A DNA stretch of 64,000 nt from Alphaproteobacteria bacterium (lineage in GTDB: Bacteria; Pseudomonadota; Alphaproteobacteria; Sphingomonadales; Sphingomonadaceae): NCBI GenBank assembly GCA_018823325.1, contig JAHJIJ010000027.1:62001-126000 (forward strand), given 5' to 3'. Of the stretch, positions 34,676 through 43,981 are shown piece by piece. The translations under genes and the position numbers were made by a program. The first letter of the stretch is position 1. Every line of letters starts with the position of its first letter. The notes below the pieces were generated by a model that was not told where the DNA came from, made no database searches, and saw only the letters and a program-made list of their open reading frames with translations.

Positions 34676-34701
34676 CCCCGGGCGCCTAACCGCGCCCGGG
34701 G
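34676..34701. terminator. Hairpin between the dioxygenase and DUF3237 genes
   Basis: Ten-bp GC stem (34676-34685 with 34692-34701) with a 6-nt loop, 15 bp past the dioxygenase stop. No T-run. It may end or attenuate the transcript before the DUF3237 gene, or stabilise the dioxygenase mRNA 3' end. Confidence 0.5.
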
Positions 34702-34748
34702 CTCCTGCGCCTCTCCCCCGTTAATACCTATCCCAAGGACATTCCTGC

Positions 34749-35210
34749 ATGATTCAGCCCGGCCTTGAATTCGTCTATGAAGCCGGCGGCGATCTCGGCG
34801 CCCCCGTCCCCATCGGCACCACGGTCGATGGCACCCGCCGCATCATCCCGATTTTCGAGGGCGGCCGTGTCGAAGGCCCGCTGATCAAGGGCAAGCTGCT
34901 CGGCAATGCCGCCGACTTCCAGCTCACCCGCCCTGACGGGGTGACAGTCGCGGACGCCCTTTACGCGCTGCAGACCGACGATGGCGTGGTGATCCAGATC
35001 CGCAACCGCGGCCTGCGCCACGGCCCGCCCGACGTCATGGCGCGGCTTGCGGCAGGCGACGAGGTCGACCCCGCCGAATATTATTTCCGCACCGTGCCCG
35101 AGTTCATCGCGCCGGAAGGCAAATATGACTGGATGAACCGCAGCATCTTCATCTGCTCGGGCGCGCGTTACAAGGCGGGCATCAAATTGTGGGTCTGGCG
35201 CGTCACCTGA
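34749..35210 (+). CDS. DUF3237 family protein
   Basis: Predicted 153-residue beta-barrel-like protein without an assigned function. It fits DUF3237: the N-terminal GLEFVYEAGGDLGAPVPIGTTVDGTRR segment in pieces, the central GRVEGPLIKGKLL, LYALQTDDGVVIQIRNRG, and the C-terminal YDWMNRSIFICSGAR. Members of this family recur beside aromatic-compound genes. It lies 87 bp after the dioxygenase, past a hairpin, with AAGGA before ATG 34749. An enzymatic step on the same substrate family is plausible but not shown by sequence. No signal peptide is present. Confidence 0.8.
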   Translation: MIQPGLEFVYEAGGDLGAPVPIGTTVDGTRRIIPIFEGGRVEGPLIKGKLLGNAADFQLTRPDGVTVADALYALQTDDGVVIQIRNRGLRHGPPDVMARLAAGDEVDPAEYYFRTVPEFIAPEGKYDWMNRSIFICSGARYKAGIKLWVWRVT

Positions 35211-35273
35211 CCTGACCGACAGGCGCGCGTCCCCCCGGTTGCGCAGACGGGGCGCCAATCCCATGTTGGGGGC

Positions 35274-36272
35274 ATGACCAAGCTCAGCTTTCTGGATCTC
35301 GTCAACGTCGTCGAGGGCGAAGACGCAGGCGATGCCATCCGTCGCGTCGGCCCCCTCGCCGCTCATGCCGAAGCGCTCGGCTACCACCGCTACTGGATCG
35401 CGGAGCATCACGGCATGGCCGGCGTCGCCGCAGCGGCAACCGCGCTGATCATTGCAGAAGCTGGGCGCGCGACGAAGACCATCCGCGTCGGCTCAGGCGG
35501 CATCATGCTGCCCAATCATTCGCCCTACATCATTGCCGAGCAATTCGGCACGCTGGACGCACTGTTCCCCGGCCGTGTCGATCTCGGCCTGGGCCGCGCC
35601 CCGGGGGCCGATGGCCGGCTAGCTCGCGCGATCCGCCACGATACGCGGCAGGAAGCGGAGGAATTTCCCCGCAGCGTCGTGGAACTGCGCGCCCATTTCA
35701 CCGGCGAGCCCGCCCTCGGGCTGCTGGCCGTGCCCGGTCGCGGCGCGCAGATCGACATGTGGATTCTGGGCTCCAGCCTGTTCGGCGCCCAACTCGCCGC
35801 CGCGCTGGGGATGCCCTATGCCTTCGCCTCCCACTTCGCGCCGGATCTGCTCGACGAGGCGCTGATGATCTATCGCCGCGACTTCCGCCCTTCTTCGCAT
35901 CTGCGCGAGCCCTATGCGGCCGCCGCCATGACCGTGATCGCTGCCGATACCAAGGCCGAAGCCGAGTATATCGCCAGCTCTACAATGCAGAATTTCGTCG
36001 CCCTGCGCACCGGCCGGCCCGGCAAGCTCCCGCCGCCGGTCGAGAATTATATCGCGAGCCTCGATCCCGCGCTCAGCGGCATGTTGGCTCACGTCATGCA
36101 GTGCAGTGCGTTCGGCACGGTAGAGGATGTTGCGCGCGGCATACGCCAGTTCATCCAGCGGACACAGGTGGACGAAGTGATCGTCCACAGCGCCGCTTTC
36201 GATCCGCATGCGCGGATGAAGTCACTCGCGCTGACTGCGCAAGCTTTCGACCAGATGACCGAAGCCGCCTGA
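35274..36272 (+). CDS. LLM class flavin-dependent oxidoreductase (luciferase-like)
   Basis: FMN- or F420-type TIM-barrel oxidoreductase, probably a flavin-dependent monooxygenase. The 332-residue product belongs to the MsnO8-like branch by its N-terminal [19 protein letters not shown] pattern, [18 protein letters not shown], the glycine-rich [14 protein letters not shown], and [19 protein letters not shown] precedes ATG 35274. It is the third plus-strand gene after the dioxygenase and ends 54 bp from the convergent GMC gene. Many such genes are orphan enzymes; a role in the diaryl pathway is inferred from location only. Confidence 0.85.
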   Translation: MTKLSFLDLVNVVEGEDAGDAIRRVGPLAAHAEALGYHRYWIAEHHGMAGVAAAATALIIAEAGRATKTIRVGSGGIMLPNHSPYIIAEQFGTLDALFPGRVDLGLGRAPGADGRLARAIRHDTRQEAEEFPRSVVELRAHFTGEPALGLLAVPGRGAQIDMWILGSSLFGAQLAAALGMPYAFASHFAPDLLDEALMIYRRDFRPSSHLREPYAAAAMTVIAADTKAEAEYIASSTMQNFVALRTGRPGKLPPPVENYIASLDPALSGMLAHVMQCSAFGTVEDVARGIRQFIQRTQVDEVIVHSAAFDPHARMKSLALTAQAFDQMTEAA

Positions 36273-36326
36273 CGCGCAGGCAGCCTCGGCTCCTTCCAGA
36301 GCGGGAACAGCGCAGCGACCTGCCAA

Positions 36327-37985
36327 TCAGGCCGGCGCCAGTTCCTTCGCGTCTTCCAGGATCATTTCCGATCCCTTCTCGCCGATCATGATCGTCGCGG
36401 CATTGGTGTTGCCGGAGACGATCTTGGGCATGATTGAGGCATCGACCACCCGCAAGCCGTGCACGCCATGCACCCGCAGGCGGGCATCGACGACAGCCTT
36501 GGGGTCGCTACCCATCCGCGCCGTGCCGACGGCATGGTACAGCGTGCCGCCAGCAACCTGCGCGTAGAAGAACATCTGGTCATCGGTCTCGCCGAACGGA
36601 TCAGGGCCGGCCAGATACTTGGCGATCGCCGGCTGCTGCCAGATCTCGCGAATAATCTTCAGCTGCGTCACGGCCATCTGCTGGTCGATCGGGTCCTGCA
36701 GATAATTGGGCGTGATTTTTGGCGCCTGCGTGCCGTCGGGCGAGCGGGCATGGATGTGGCCACGCGATTCTGGCCGCAGCTGGCATGGGTTGGACGCCAT
36801 GCCCGGCTCCTTCTCCAGCGCCAGCTGCTGCTTGGCGTTCAGCACTTCCAGATCCATCGACGCCGCCATGGTGTGGATCTGGATGTCCGGCGTCTCGAGT
36901 CCCTCGCGTGAGCGCAGGAAGGTGCAGCCATGCGCCACGGCGTAGGCCAGCAATCCCTTGCGGGTCATGCCATATTTGATGACCTGCCCGATCAGCGGCA
37001 GGCCGCTCGCCATGGAGTTCACCGACGGCGTGCCGGGCTTCAGCCGCGCCTGGCAGCCGATCATATAATGGTCCTGCAGGTTTTCGCCGACGCCGGGCAG
37101 TTCGTGCACCAGCGGCACGCCCAGTTCCTGAATGATCGCGCCCTGCCCCACGCCGGAAATCTCCAGCAGCTTCGGGCTCTCGACAGCACCGGCGGCAAGG
37201 ATCACTTCCTTGCGCACTTTCACCCGCCGCAAACGGCCATGCTGGACGAACTCAACGCCGACGGCGCGCTTGCCCTCAAAAAGGATGCGCGTCGTCATCG
37301 CCCGCGTCTCGACCGTCAAATTGACCCTGTCCATGACGGGATGGAGAAAGCCCACAGCCGCCGAGCAGCGCTTGCCGTTGCGCGTGGTCAGCTGGAACCA
37401 GCTTGTCCCTTCCTGATCACCGTCATTGAGATCGTCCTTATAAGCGTAGCCGGCCTCAACACAGGCATCGATGATCGCCTTGCTGACCGGATGCTGCTCA
37501 GGGAAATCGGAGACAGCCAGTTCGCCGCCCTGGCTATGACCTTCCATCGGCCCGCGCGTCTGGTCCTCGCTCTTCTTGAAATAACGCAGCACGTCATCCC
37601 ACGCCCAGCCCTCATTGCCCATCTGGCGCCAGCCATCATAATCGGCGGCCTGGCCGCGCACATAGAGCATGCCGTTGAGCGAAGATGAGCCGCCCAGCAC
37701 CTTGCCCTTGGGCCATTTGTGCGGACGGCCGCCCGAGCCCTCGTCCACCTCGGTCTCGTAGAGCCAGTTGACCTTGGGATCGTTGAGCGTCTTCCCGAAG
37801 CCGATCGGGATGTGGATCATCATGTTGGAGCGGAACTGGCTCAATTCACGGGTGGGACGATCATCGCCACCGGCCTCGAGCAGGACGACCTCCGTGCCCC
37901 GATCCGCCGACAGGCGATTGGCGAGAACGCACCCCGCGCTACCCGCTCCGACGATCACATAATCGACAGTTCTCTCGTCCGTCAT
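36327..37985 (-). CDS. GMC family FAD-dependent alcohol dehydrogenase
   Basis: Flavoenzyme oxidising a primary alcohol to an aldehyde. The 552-residue product has the N-terminal FAD fold [22 protein letters not shown] signature 1 around [17 protein letters not shown], signature 2 around [15 protein letters not shown], and the C-terminal active-site region with HAVGTARMG and [15 protein letters not shown]. Related GMC enzymes (PhcC, PhcD) oxidise the side-chain alcohol of a phenylcoumaran lignin dimer in SYK-6, which suggests a similar alcohol here. It is the last gene of the minus-strand run but is 123 bp from the preceding MFS gene and may have its own promoter. Confidence 0.9.
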   Translation of the reverse strand: MTDERTVDYVIVGAGSAGCVLANRLSADRGTEVVLLEAGGDDRPTRELSQFRSNMMIHIPIGFGKTLNDPKVNWLYETEVDEGSGGRPHKWPKGKVLGGSSSLNGMLYVRGQAADYDGWRQMGNEGWAWDDVLRYFKKSEDQTRGPMEGHSQGGELAVSDFPEQHPVSKAIIDACVEAGYAYKDDLNDGDQEGTSWFQLTTRNGKRCSAAVGFLHPVMDRVNLTVETRAMTTRILFEGKRAVGVEFVQHGRLRRVKVRKEVILAAGAVESPKLLEISGVGQGAIIQELGVPLVHELPGVGENLQDHYMIGCQARLKPGTPSVNSMASGLPLIGQVIKYGMTRKGLLAYAVAHGCTFLRSREGLETPDIQIHTMAASMDLEVLNAKQQLALEKEPGMASNPCQLRPESRGHIHARSPDGTQAPKITPNYLQDPIDQQMAVTQLKIIREIWQQPAIAKYLAGPDPFGETDDQMFFYAQVAGGTLYHAVGTARMGSDPKAVVDARLRVHGVHGLRVVDASIMPKIVSGNTNAATIMIGEKGSEMILEDAKELAPA

Positions 37986-38108
37986 GCTCTTGTCATCCTC
38001 TCATTGTGCCGCGCATTTCGCCCCCGCGCGGATCGACTCAGTCCTTATGACACAAAGCGGCATTTCGAACAAAGTCAACAATACGGGATTTTATGACCCG
38101 TCGGATGA

Positions 38109-39725
38109 TCAGACTGGTTCCCCCGCCTCTCGGGCGCGGAGCAGAATGAGGCTTTCATCCTTGCGGATGCGCGTGAGGAGAATGATCAGCAGGATGATGA
38201 TCGGAATGGCCATCCAGTTCACGCTGAGGATCGCAGTCCGCAGGTCTCCCGTGGCATCGGACACCATGCCGACGAGATAGGGCCCGCTGCCCAGACCGAA
38301 GATCGTCGAGATGATAAGATAGGTGCTGGCGGTGATGCCGCGCATGCGGGGCAGCACAAGCCCGTAGATCAGCGAGTATAGCGGCGGCATCCAGCAGGTC
38401 AGGATGACGCTGTAGAGGATGAAGCGGCTGTAAAAGCCGAACGCATCGGGCGCATGATAGGTCCACACACCGATCAGCGGCGAAACGCCGAGCGCGAACA
38501 GGGTGAGATAGACGCGGCCAGTGGCCGGCATCGACTTGTCGAACCAGTCGGCCAAGGGGCCGGCAATCATCGGCCCGATGACCCCGATCACCAGCGACAG
38601 CAGGCCGAAGGTGACGCCGGTCTCCGCCGGGGATGTGCCATAGGTCTGCATGATGAAGGCGGGCGTAAAGCCCATGATGCCGTAATTGATGACGGTCTGC
38701 AGGGCGCCGACGGCAATGGCGAGCATCAGCGCCGGCGACTTCACGGTCACCTGGTAAGTTGGCGGATCGGCCAGCGCCAATCTCTGCAACAGGTTGAAGA
38801 TGACGATGATGCCGAAGCCCATCACGCCCCACTGCAGCACATGAGGATTGAGCTGAACACCGCCGAAATTGAGCGAAGGCCGGGGAGAAAAGGCCGAAGC
38901 CAGATGGACGAAAACCGCCATCAGCGCGATGACCAGCACCATGACCCCGATATTGGCCGTCCAGTGGCGCGGACTTGCTTTGCTCGCAGCGAGGCTCAGC
39001 AGATTGGTGCCCGGCGTCACCGCGCCCAGCAAAGCGAGGCTTGCCCGAAACGGCGCAGGATCTGGCCGCGACTGAATGCCGTCCATCGCTCCGCGTTGCG
39101 GCTCTTTCAGCCGCCAGAGCAGGACCGCAAGCAGAAATCCGGGCAGCGACGCGACAAAGAAAGCAAACTGCCAGCCAGCAAGGCCCAGGGGCGCTGCTTC
39201 AGCGGCCGGGTAGAGCGTCTCCCACCATTCCGCCGCAACACCGCCAACCACGTTGGACATGCCGAGGCCGACCGCGATTGACGCCGCAATGGTGCCCATG
39301 ACCAGGCCGCGACGATGCTTGGGAAAATAGTCGAACAGCAAGGACGTGCCGGCCGGTGAGGTAGCGCCTTCGCCTATCCCCACGCCGAGGCGCGAAATGG
39401 CGAGCATCGCAAAGCCGCTGGCAAAGGCAGCCAGGCCGGCGGAAAACGACCAGAAGCCGATGGCGATCGAGAGGACACGCGTCCGGATCCAGCCATCGGA
39501 AAGCCGCCCGAGCGGCAGCGAGAACAATGCGTAGAACAGCGCGAAAACGGTGCCGTAGAGCAGCCCCAGTTCTGCGTCGCCAATCTCCAGGTCCGCCTTG
39601 ATGCGCGGCGCGAGAATGGCGAGGATGTTGCGGTCCAGCAGCGACATGGCGTTGGTGAGAGCCACCAACGCCAGCGCATACCAGGCGGTGCCGGTCACCC
39701 GGCCCGACACCGACGGGTTCGTCAC
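38109..39725 (-). CDS. MFS transporter (second of cluster)
   Basis: Twelve-segment permease of 538 residues, longer than the usual MFS protein owing to an extended central loop (about 185-255). Helix-1 residues ALVALTNAMSLLDRNIL and the loop GRLSDGWIRTRVLS place it near the hexuronate/spinster-like carriers (LDR in helix 1). Start GTG 39725 overlaps the stop of the LigW-type gene as GTGA, so the two are translationally coupled. The coupling suggests that it imports the substrate of, or exports the product of, that decarboxylase branch. Confidence 0.85.
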   Translation of the reverse strand: MTNPSVSGRVTGTAWYALALVALTNAMSLLDRNILAILAPRIKADLEIGDAELGLLYGTVFALFYALFSLPLGRLSDGWIRTRVLSIAIGFWSFSAGLAAFASGFAMLAISRLGVGIGEGATSPAGTSLLFDYFPKHRRGLVMGTIAASIAVGLGMSNVVGGVAAEWWETLYPAAEAAPLGLAGWQFAFFVASLPGFLLAVLLWRLKEPQRGAMDGIQSRPDPAPFRASLALLGAVTPGTNLLSLAASKASPRHWTANIGVMVLVIALMAVFVHLASAFSPRPSLNFGGVQLNPHVLQWGVMGFGIIVIFNLLQRLALADPPTYQVTVKSPALMLAIAVGALQTVINYGIMGFTPAFIMQTYGTSPAETGVTFGLLSLVIGVIGPMIAGPLADWFDKSMPATGRVYLTLFALGVSPLIGVWTYHAPDAFGFYSRFILYSVILTCWMPPLYSLIYGLVLPRMRGITASTYLIISTIFGLGSGPYLVGMVSDATGDLRTAILSVNWMAIPIIILLIILLTRIRKDESLILLRAREAGEPV

Positions 39726-40774
39726 AGCTTGAACACTCTTTCAGCGTTGGTCTGCATCAGCTTCTTCTTGGTCTCGAGCGGAATGTCGAGATTGTCGTGC
39801 GTGCGCACTTCGTCCGCAACATATTCGTAAGGATAGTCCATCGCATACATCACCCGGTCCTCGCCGAGCTGATCGATGCACAGCTTGATGGCGAGCGGGC
39901 AGGCCATGCCGCTCGTGGTCACGCACACATTGTTGCGCATATAATGGTAGAGGTCGTGCTTGAGCGGCTTGAGGCGCTCATAGCGCTGCGAGCGCACACC
40001 GGCCTGATGCATGTAGTTCAGGCGGAACAGCCAGTAAGGCAGCGCCTCGCCGCCATGGCCGACGCACACGGTCAGGTTCGGGTAGCGGTCGAACACGCCG
40101 GTGGTGAGCACGCGCAGCAGGTGATAGCCAGTCTCCACGCCGAAGCCGAAAACGGCGCCGTCCAGACCCGCCTCGACCATGCCTGCGATCATCGCGTCCG
40201 GCGGCGACTGGGGGTGGATGTAGAGCGGCAGGTCGTTGTCGGCACAGGCCTTCAGAATGGGGTCGAACTGCTCTTCGTCGAGATAGTGGCCCTTGGTGTG
40301 GCTGTTCACCATCACGCCCTTGAAACCGAGCTCGTTCTTGCCGCGCACGATTTCCTCGACGGACCATTCGACGTCCTGCGGCACGATCGAGATCATGCCG
40401 ACATAGCGGCTCGGGTGGCGCTCGCAGGCGGCTTTCAGCACGTCATTGGCGTTGCGGACCAGCGTCTTGGCCTCATCGGCCTCGAACACCTGGCCGCCCG
40501 GCGAGGTCATCGAGAGAATGGCAACGTCGATGCCGGTCTCGTCCATCGCCTGAAGGCGCAGATCGTCGAGATCGAGCAGGCGATTGCGAATGAACTGCGT
40601 CCGCTCGGAAGGCGACGTGCCATAGAAGCCCCAGAGCGATGTCGTCGCCTTGTCGGCCCGGCCTTCTTTAACGAGCTTCAGATAGGCGTCGAGCTGCTCG
40701 GCGGTGGCGAATGCTTCTTCCGTCGCGATGCGAAGATAGCCGCGGTCGCCGCCGGTGTTGAGCGCGTGAGTCAT
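39722..40774 (-). CDS. ligW: Amidohydrolase-family decarboxylase, 5-carboxyvanillate decarboxylase (LigW) type
   Basis: Non-oxidative, metal-dependent decarboxylase of the amidohydrolase-2 superfamily. The 350-residue product resembles LigW, which converts 5-carboxyvanillate to vanillate: TGGDRGYLRIATEEAFAT, SLWGFYGTSPSER, HQAGVRSQRYERLKPL and YAMDYPYEYVADEVR follow the pattern I remember for the Novosphingobium enzyme. Likely metal ligands are Glu19, His187 and Asp313, near the E19/H188/D314 recalled for that enzyme. CAGGAGAG lies before ATG 40774. It is coupled to the downstream MFS gene. It could instead act on a related substrate such as a 5-carboxylated ferulate from a dimer pathway. Confidence 0.82.
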   Translation of the reverse strand: MTHALNTGGDRGYLRIATEEAFATAEQLDAYLKLVKEGRADKATTSLWGFYGTSPSERTQFIRNRLLDLDDLRLQAMDETGIDVAILSMTSPGGQVFEADEAKTLVRNANDVLKAACERHPSRYVGMISIVPQDVEWSVEEIVRGKNELGFKGVMVNSHTKGHYLDEEQFDPILKACADNDLPLYIHPQSPPDAMIAGMVEAGLDGAVFGFGVETGYHLLRVLTTGVFDRYPNLTVCVGHGGEALPYWLFRLNYMHQAGVRSQRYERLKPLKHDLYHYMRNNVCVTTSGMACPLAIKLCIDQLGEDRVMYAMDYPYEYVADEVRTHDNLDIPLETKKKLMQTNAERVFKL

Positions 40775-40801
40775 GATACTCTCCTGAGAATTTGAGGGAG
40801 A

Positions 40802-40829
40802 GTCCCGGCGCCTGTTCGGCTGCCGGGAC
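40802..40829. other. Intercistronic hairpin between aldehyde dehydrogenase and ligW genes
   Basis: Eight-bp GC stem (40802-40809 with 40822-40829) plus an inner 3-bp pairing, in the 70-bp gap between two minus-strand genes. No T-run. It may adjust relative expression or mark an mRNA processing site. Confidence 0.4.
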
Positions 40830-40844
40830 CTTGTCCTGATGGGA

Positions 40845-42275
40845 TCAGCCTTCGTGAACGACCTTGGTCACGAGGCAGGCGTGGAGGCCCTCGGGGCCGT
40901 CCTCATGCCCGTGGCCGGACCACTTCACACCGCCGAAAGGCGAATCCGCGCCACCGATGGCCACGCTGTTCACGCCGAGCATGCCCGTCTCGACATCCCG
41001 CGCGACGCGGCGCTGCAGCTTCACATCGTTCGTCCAGCTATAGGCGGCCAGACCGTAAGGCAGGCGATTGGCCTCGGCGATCATCTCGTCCACCTTGGCG
41101 AACGGATTGATCAGCGCGACCGGGCCGAACGGCTCTTCGTTCATGATCTCGGCTTCGAGCGGCACCTCGCTCAGCACGCTCGGAGCATAGAAATAGCCCT
41201 GATTGCCGATCCGCTCGCCACCGGCGAGCAGCTTCGCACCGCTGCTCACGGCCCCGCCGATCAGCCGTTCCATCGCATCGGGGCGGCGCTCATTGGCCAT
41301 CGGGCCCATCTGGATGCCGTCCTCAAGGCCATTGCCGACCTTGATTGCCTTGGCGCGCGCAGCAAAGCCATCGCGGAACCGCTCGTAGACATTTTCCTGC
41401 ACGATGAAGCGCGTGGGCGAGACGCAGACCTGACCGGCGTTGCGATATTTGTGGCCGACCATCACGTCGAGCACGCGGTCCACATCCACGTCGTCGAAAA
41501 CCAGCACCGGCCCGTGGCCGCCAAGTTCCATGGTGGTGCGCTTGAGGTCTTCGGCCGCGAGCTTGGCGAGATGCTTGCCGATCACCGTCGAACCGGTGAA
41601 GCTCAGCTTGCGGATGATCGGCGAGGCGAGCAGGTGGCGCGAAACCTCGTCGGGCACGCCGAACACGGCCTGCGCAACGTCCTTGGGCAGGCCCGCATCG
41701 AGCAGACACTGCAGCACACCCAGAGCCGAAGCCGGGGTTTCCTCAGCCGACTTCATGATCACCGAGCAGCCGGCGGCAATCGGCGCGCCAAGCTTGCGGC
41801 CCGGATTGCCGAGCGGGAAATTCCATGGCGAAAAGGCGGCCACGGGACCGACCGGTTCATACGTGACTGTCGAGCGCATGCCGGCGGGGCGAACAAGCGT
41901 GCGGCCGTAAAGGCGCGAGACTTCGCCCGCGTAGAAATTGAACAGACCGGCAACCATCATGACTTCAATGCGGGACTCGGCAAGCGTCTTGCCCTGCTCC
42001 ATCGTCGCCACGCGAGCCAGCGTCTCCTGCCGCTCCATAAGCAGGCGCGCAGCGCCCGAGAGAACGGCAGCACGCTCCTGCGCCGTGGACTCACGCCAGC
42101 GCAGGAAACCGCGCTGCGCCGTCTCCAGCGCGCGATCGAGGTCCGCAGCGTTGGCCAGGGGAAGCTCGCCGAGCGTCTCGCCGGTAGCCGGGTTGACGAT
42201 GGTCTGCGTCCGACGGTCGCCGCCGGTCACGGCCTCGCCATCAATGATCATGTGCAGGGCGGGATAAGTGGTCAT
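40845..42275 (-). CDS. Aldehyde dehydrogenase (NAD(P)+-dependent)
   Basis: Oxidises an aldehyde to the acid. The 476-residue product has the ALDH substrate/cofactor segments FSPWNFPLG, KSAEETPAS and FTGSTVIG, the general base Glu in MELGGHGP, the catalytic Cys in NAGQVCVSPTRF, and the EEPFGPVA motif near the C-terminus. It resembles the succinate-semialdehyde class, a branch that also includes aromatic aldehyde dehydrogenases. ATG 42275 is chosen over ATG 42281 because AGAGG sits 6 nt before it and overlaps the other. In context it could oxidise vanillin or another aldehyde made by the dioxygenase (inference). Confidence 0.88.
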   Translation of the reverse strand: MTTYPALHMIIDGEAVTGGDRRTQTIVNPATGETLGELPLANAADLDRALETAQRGFLRWRESTAQERAAVLSGAARLLMERQETLARVATMEQGKTLAESRIEVMMVAGLFNFYAGEVSRLYGRTLVRPAGMRSTVTYEPVGPVAAFSPWNFPLGNPGRKLGAPIAAGCSVIMKSAEETPASALGVLQCLLDAGLPKDVAQAVFGVPDEVSRHLLASPIIRKLSFTGSTVIGKHLAKLAAEDLKRTTMELGGHGPVLVFDDVDVDRVLDVMVGHKYRNAGQVCVSPTRFIVQENVYERFRDGFAARAKAIKVGNGLEDGIQMGPMANERRPDAMERLIGGAVSSGAKLLAGGERIGNQGYFYAPSVLSEVPLEAEIMNEEPFGPVALINPFAKVDEMIAEANRLPYGLAAYSWTNDVKLQRRVARDVETGMLGVNSVAIGGADSPFGGVKWSGHGHEDGPEGLHACLVTKVVHEG

Positions 42276-42369
42276 AGCCATCCTCTCGGGACTCTAGCGG
42301 AAACAGTCTGGTGCCAGCTGGAAGCCGTCACCGCGCGCGCCCCTCCTGTCTGCACGAAACGATGATTCG

Positions 42370-43803
42370 TCAACTAGTTCTCGGGCCAGCGGCCGCTGCC
42401 AGGGCTGCTTCTGCCGCCTCCAGACGCTCGATTTCCTCACGATACGGCTTGCAGGCGCGCCACATGCTGATCGTCGCCAGCGGCAGCAGGACGAGCGCCG
42501 TGATGAAGATCGCCTGCCACAGCCGCGCCTCGTCCCCGACGATATACTGCGCGACCACGCCGATCACGAGACTGCCCATCGCGCCGAAAAAGGTGAACAT
42601 GAAGAGATAGAGCGCTGTCACCTGACCGCGCATGGCTTGCGGCGCAACGCGCTGGACGGCAGCATTCTGCGCCGGCGCACCAGCAAGACCGAACAGCGTC
42701 GCGACGGCCATGGCGCCCATCGCCAGCTCGCCGGTGGGCATCAGCGGCGCGGAGATGGTACAGATGGTCACCGCCGTGAAGCAGATCGCCGCCGTGCGGA
42801 CATTGGCGTCCTTATACTTCCTCCCGAACCAGGAGACCATGAGACCGCCAAGCACCAGCCCGGACAATTGCGCGACAAGCAGCATGGGCGCCAGCACCGC
42901 GCCGATCTGCGCCTCATCCATGCCATATGTGCGCACGAGGAACGGCACGCGCCAGAAGCCGATGCCCTGGCTCTCGGTCGCACTCAGGGCCAGCGCGATG
43001 AACAGCGGATAATAGACCATCCCCTTGGCGCGGATGCCGCGGATGGCATCGAAGCCCATGAAGGTCGCGATCTTCCGGCCCAGACTCGCTTTCTCGGGAA
43101 TCGCGACCGGATCGGCCACCGCCGCCCGCCGGGCGGGCTCCCTGACGAGGAGGAAGAGCAACGCCGCCGGGAAGGAGAGCAGGCCGAGGCCGATCAGAAT
43201 CCACTGCCAATTGAAGATGCGTAGGCCCCAGACGTAGCTGGTCTCCCAATGCGACACCGCGCCGATCATCATCCCGCCGAACAGCACGCCGAGCGTCGTG
43301 CCACCAATGAAGCCGAACTGCAGGAGCGCAAAGGCGATCGGGATCTTCTTGGGTTTGAACATGTCCACGATCAGCGAATATGAACCCGGGCCGTGAGCTG
43401 AACCGCCCGCCCCCAGCAGCATCCGCGCCGCGATGAACTGCCCGAAATTCTGGGCGAGGCCGCTCAGCATGGTGACGCCGCCCGTCACCGCTGCGCTGAT
43501 CGCCAGGATCATCCTTCGGGGATAAAGGTCGACCAGGCGCGCGAGGGGAATACCCACGAAGACATAGAAAATGATGCTCGCCGGCCCGCCCAATATCCCA
43601 AGCTGGGTATCGGAGAGGCCGAAATCGACCTTGATTCGCTCCGCAAGCATGCCGAACACGGTGGCATCGAAGAAGCTGAGGAATGTGGCGATGATTATGA
43701 CCGTCAGGGCGAAATAGGCGCGCGGGCTGGATGGCCACTCCTGCGCACCGGTTCCAGCATCATCGCTCGGCACGGCTTGTGCCGACTGAGGTGCGATAGC
43801 CAT
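42370..43803 (-). CDS. MFS transporter (third of cluster)
   Basis: Permease of 477 residues with twelve hydrophobic segments. FFDATVFGMLAERIKVDFGLSD in two pieces at helix 1, GIPLARLVDLYPRR in the first loop and LGAGGSAHGPGSYSLI in helix 4 place it in the same broad anion/organic-acid branch as the second MFS gene. GAGAGGAA precedes ATG 43803. It heads the minus-strand run MFS-ALDH-ligW-MFS-GMC and is divergent from the NTF2-like gene. The 178-bp gap 43804-43981 must carry both promoters; I see no convincing operator in it. Confidence 0.85.
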   Translation of the reverse strand: MAIAPQSAQAVPSDDAGTGAQEWPSSPRAYFALTVIIIATFLSFFDATVFGMLAERIKVDFGLSDTQLGILGGPASIIFYVFVGIPLARLVDLYPRRMILAISAAVTGGVTMLSGLAQNFGQFIAARMLLGAGGSAHGPGSYSLIVDMFKPKKIPIAFALLQFGFIGGTTLGVLFGGMMIGAVSHWETSYVWGLRIFNWQWILIGLGLLSFPAALLFLLVREPARRAAVADPVAIPEKASLGRKIATFMGFDAIRGIRAKGMVYYPLFIALALSATESQGIGFWRVPFLVRTYGMDEAQIGAVLAPMLLVAQLSGLVLGGLMVSWFGRKYKDANVRTAAICFTAVTICTISAPLMPTGELAMGAMAVATLFGLAGAPAQNAAVQRVAPQAMRGQVTALYLFMFTFFGAMGSLVIGVVAQYIVGDEARLWQAIFITALVLLPLATISMWRACKPYREEIERLEAAEAALAAAAGPRTS

Positions 43804-43981
43804 GTGGGAAATTCCTCTCTGCTCGCCCTGATGCGACCCGTTCCGGTTCCGGCCGGCCGCTTATCGGGCCAGTTTCAACCGCTGAGATTGATTCTGTCCA
43901 GCTTTAATTGCGCATGCCGGATGCCTCGGTTACGAACAGGGAGGACAATGCGCCAAGACAGGCCCGGGAGAGGTGAGCAAT

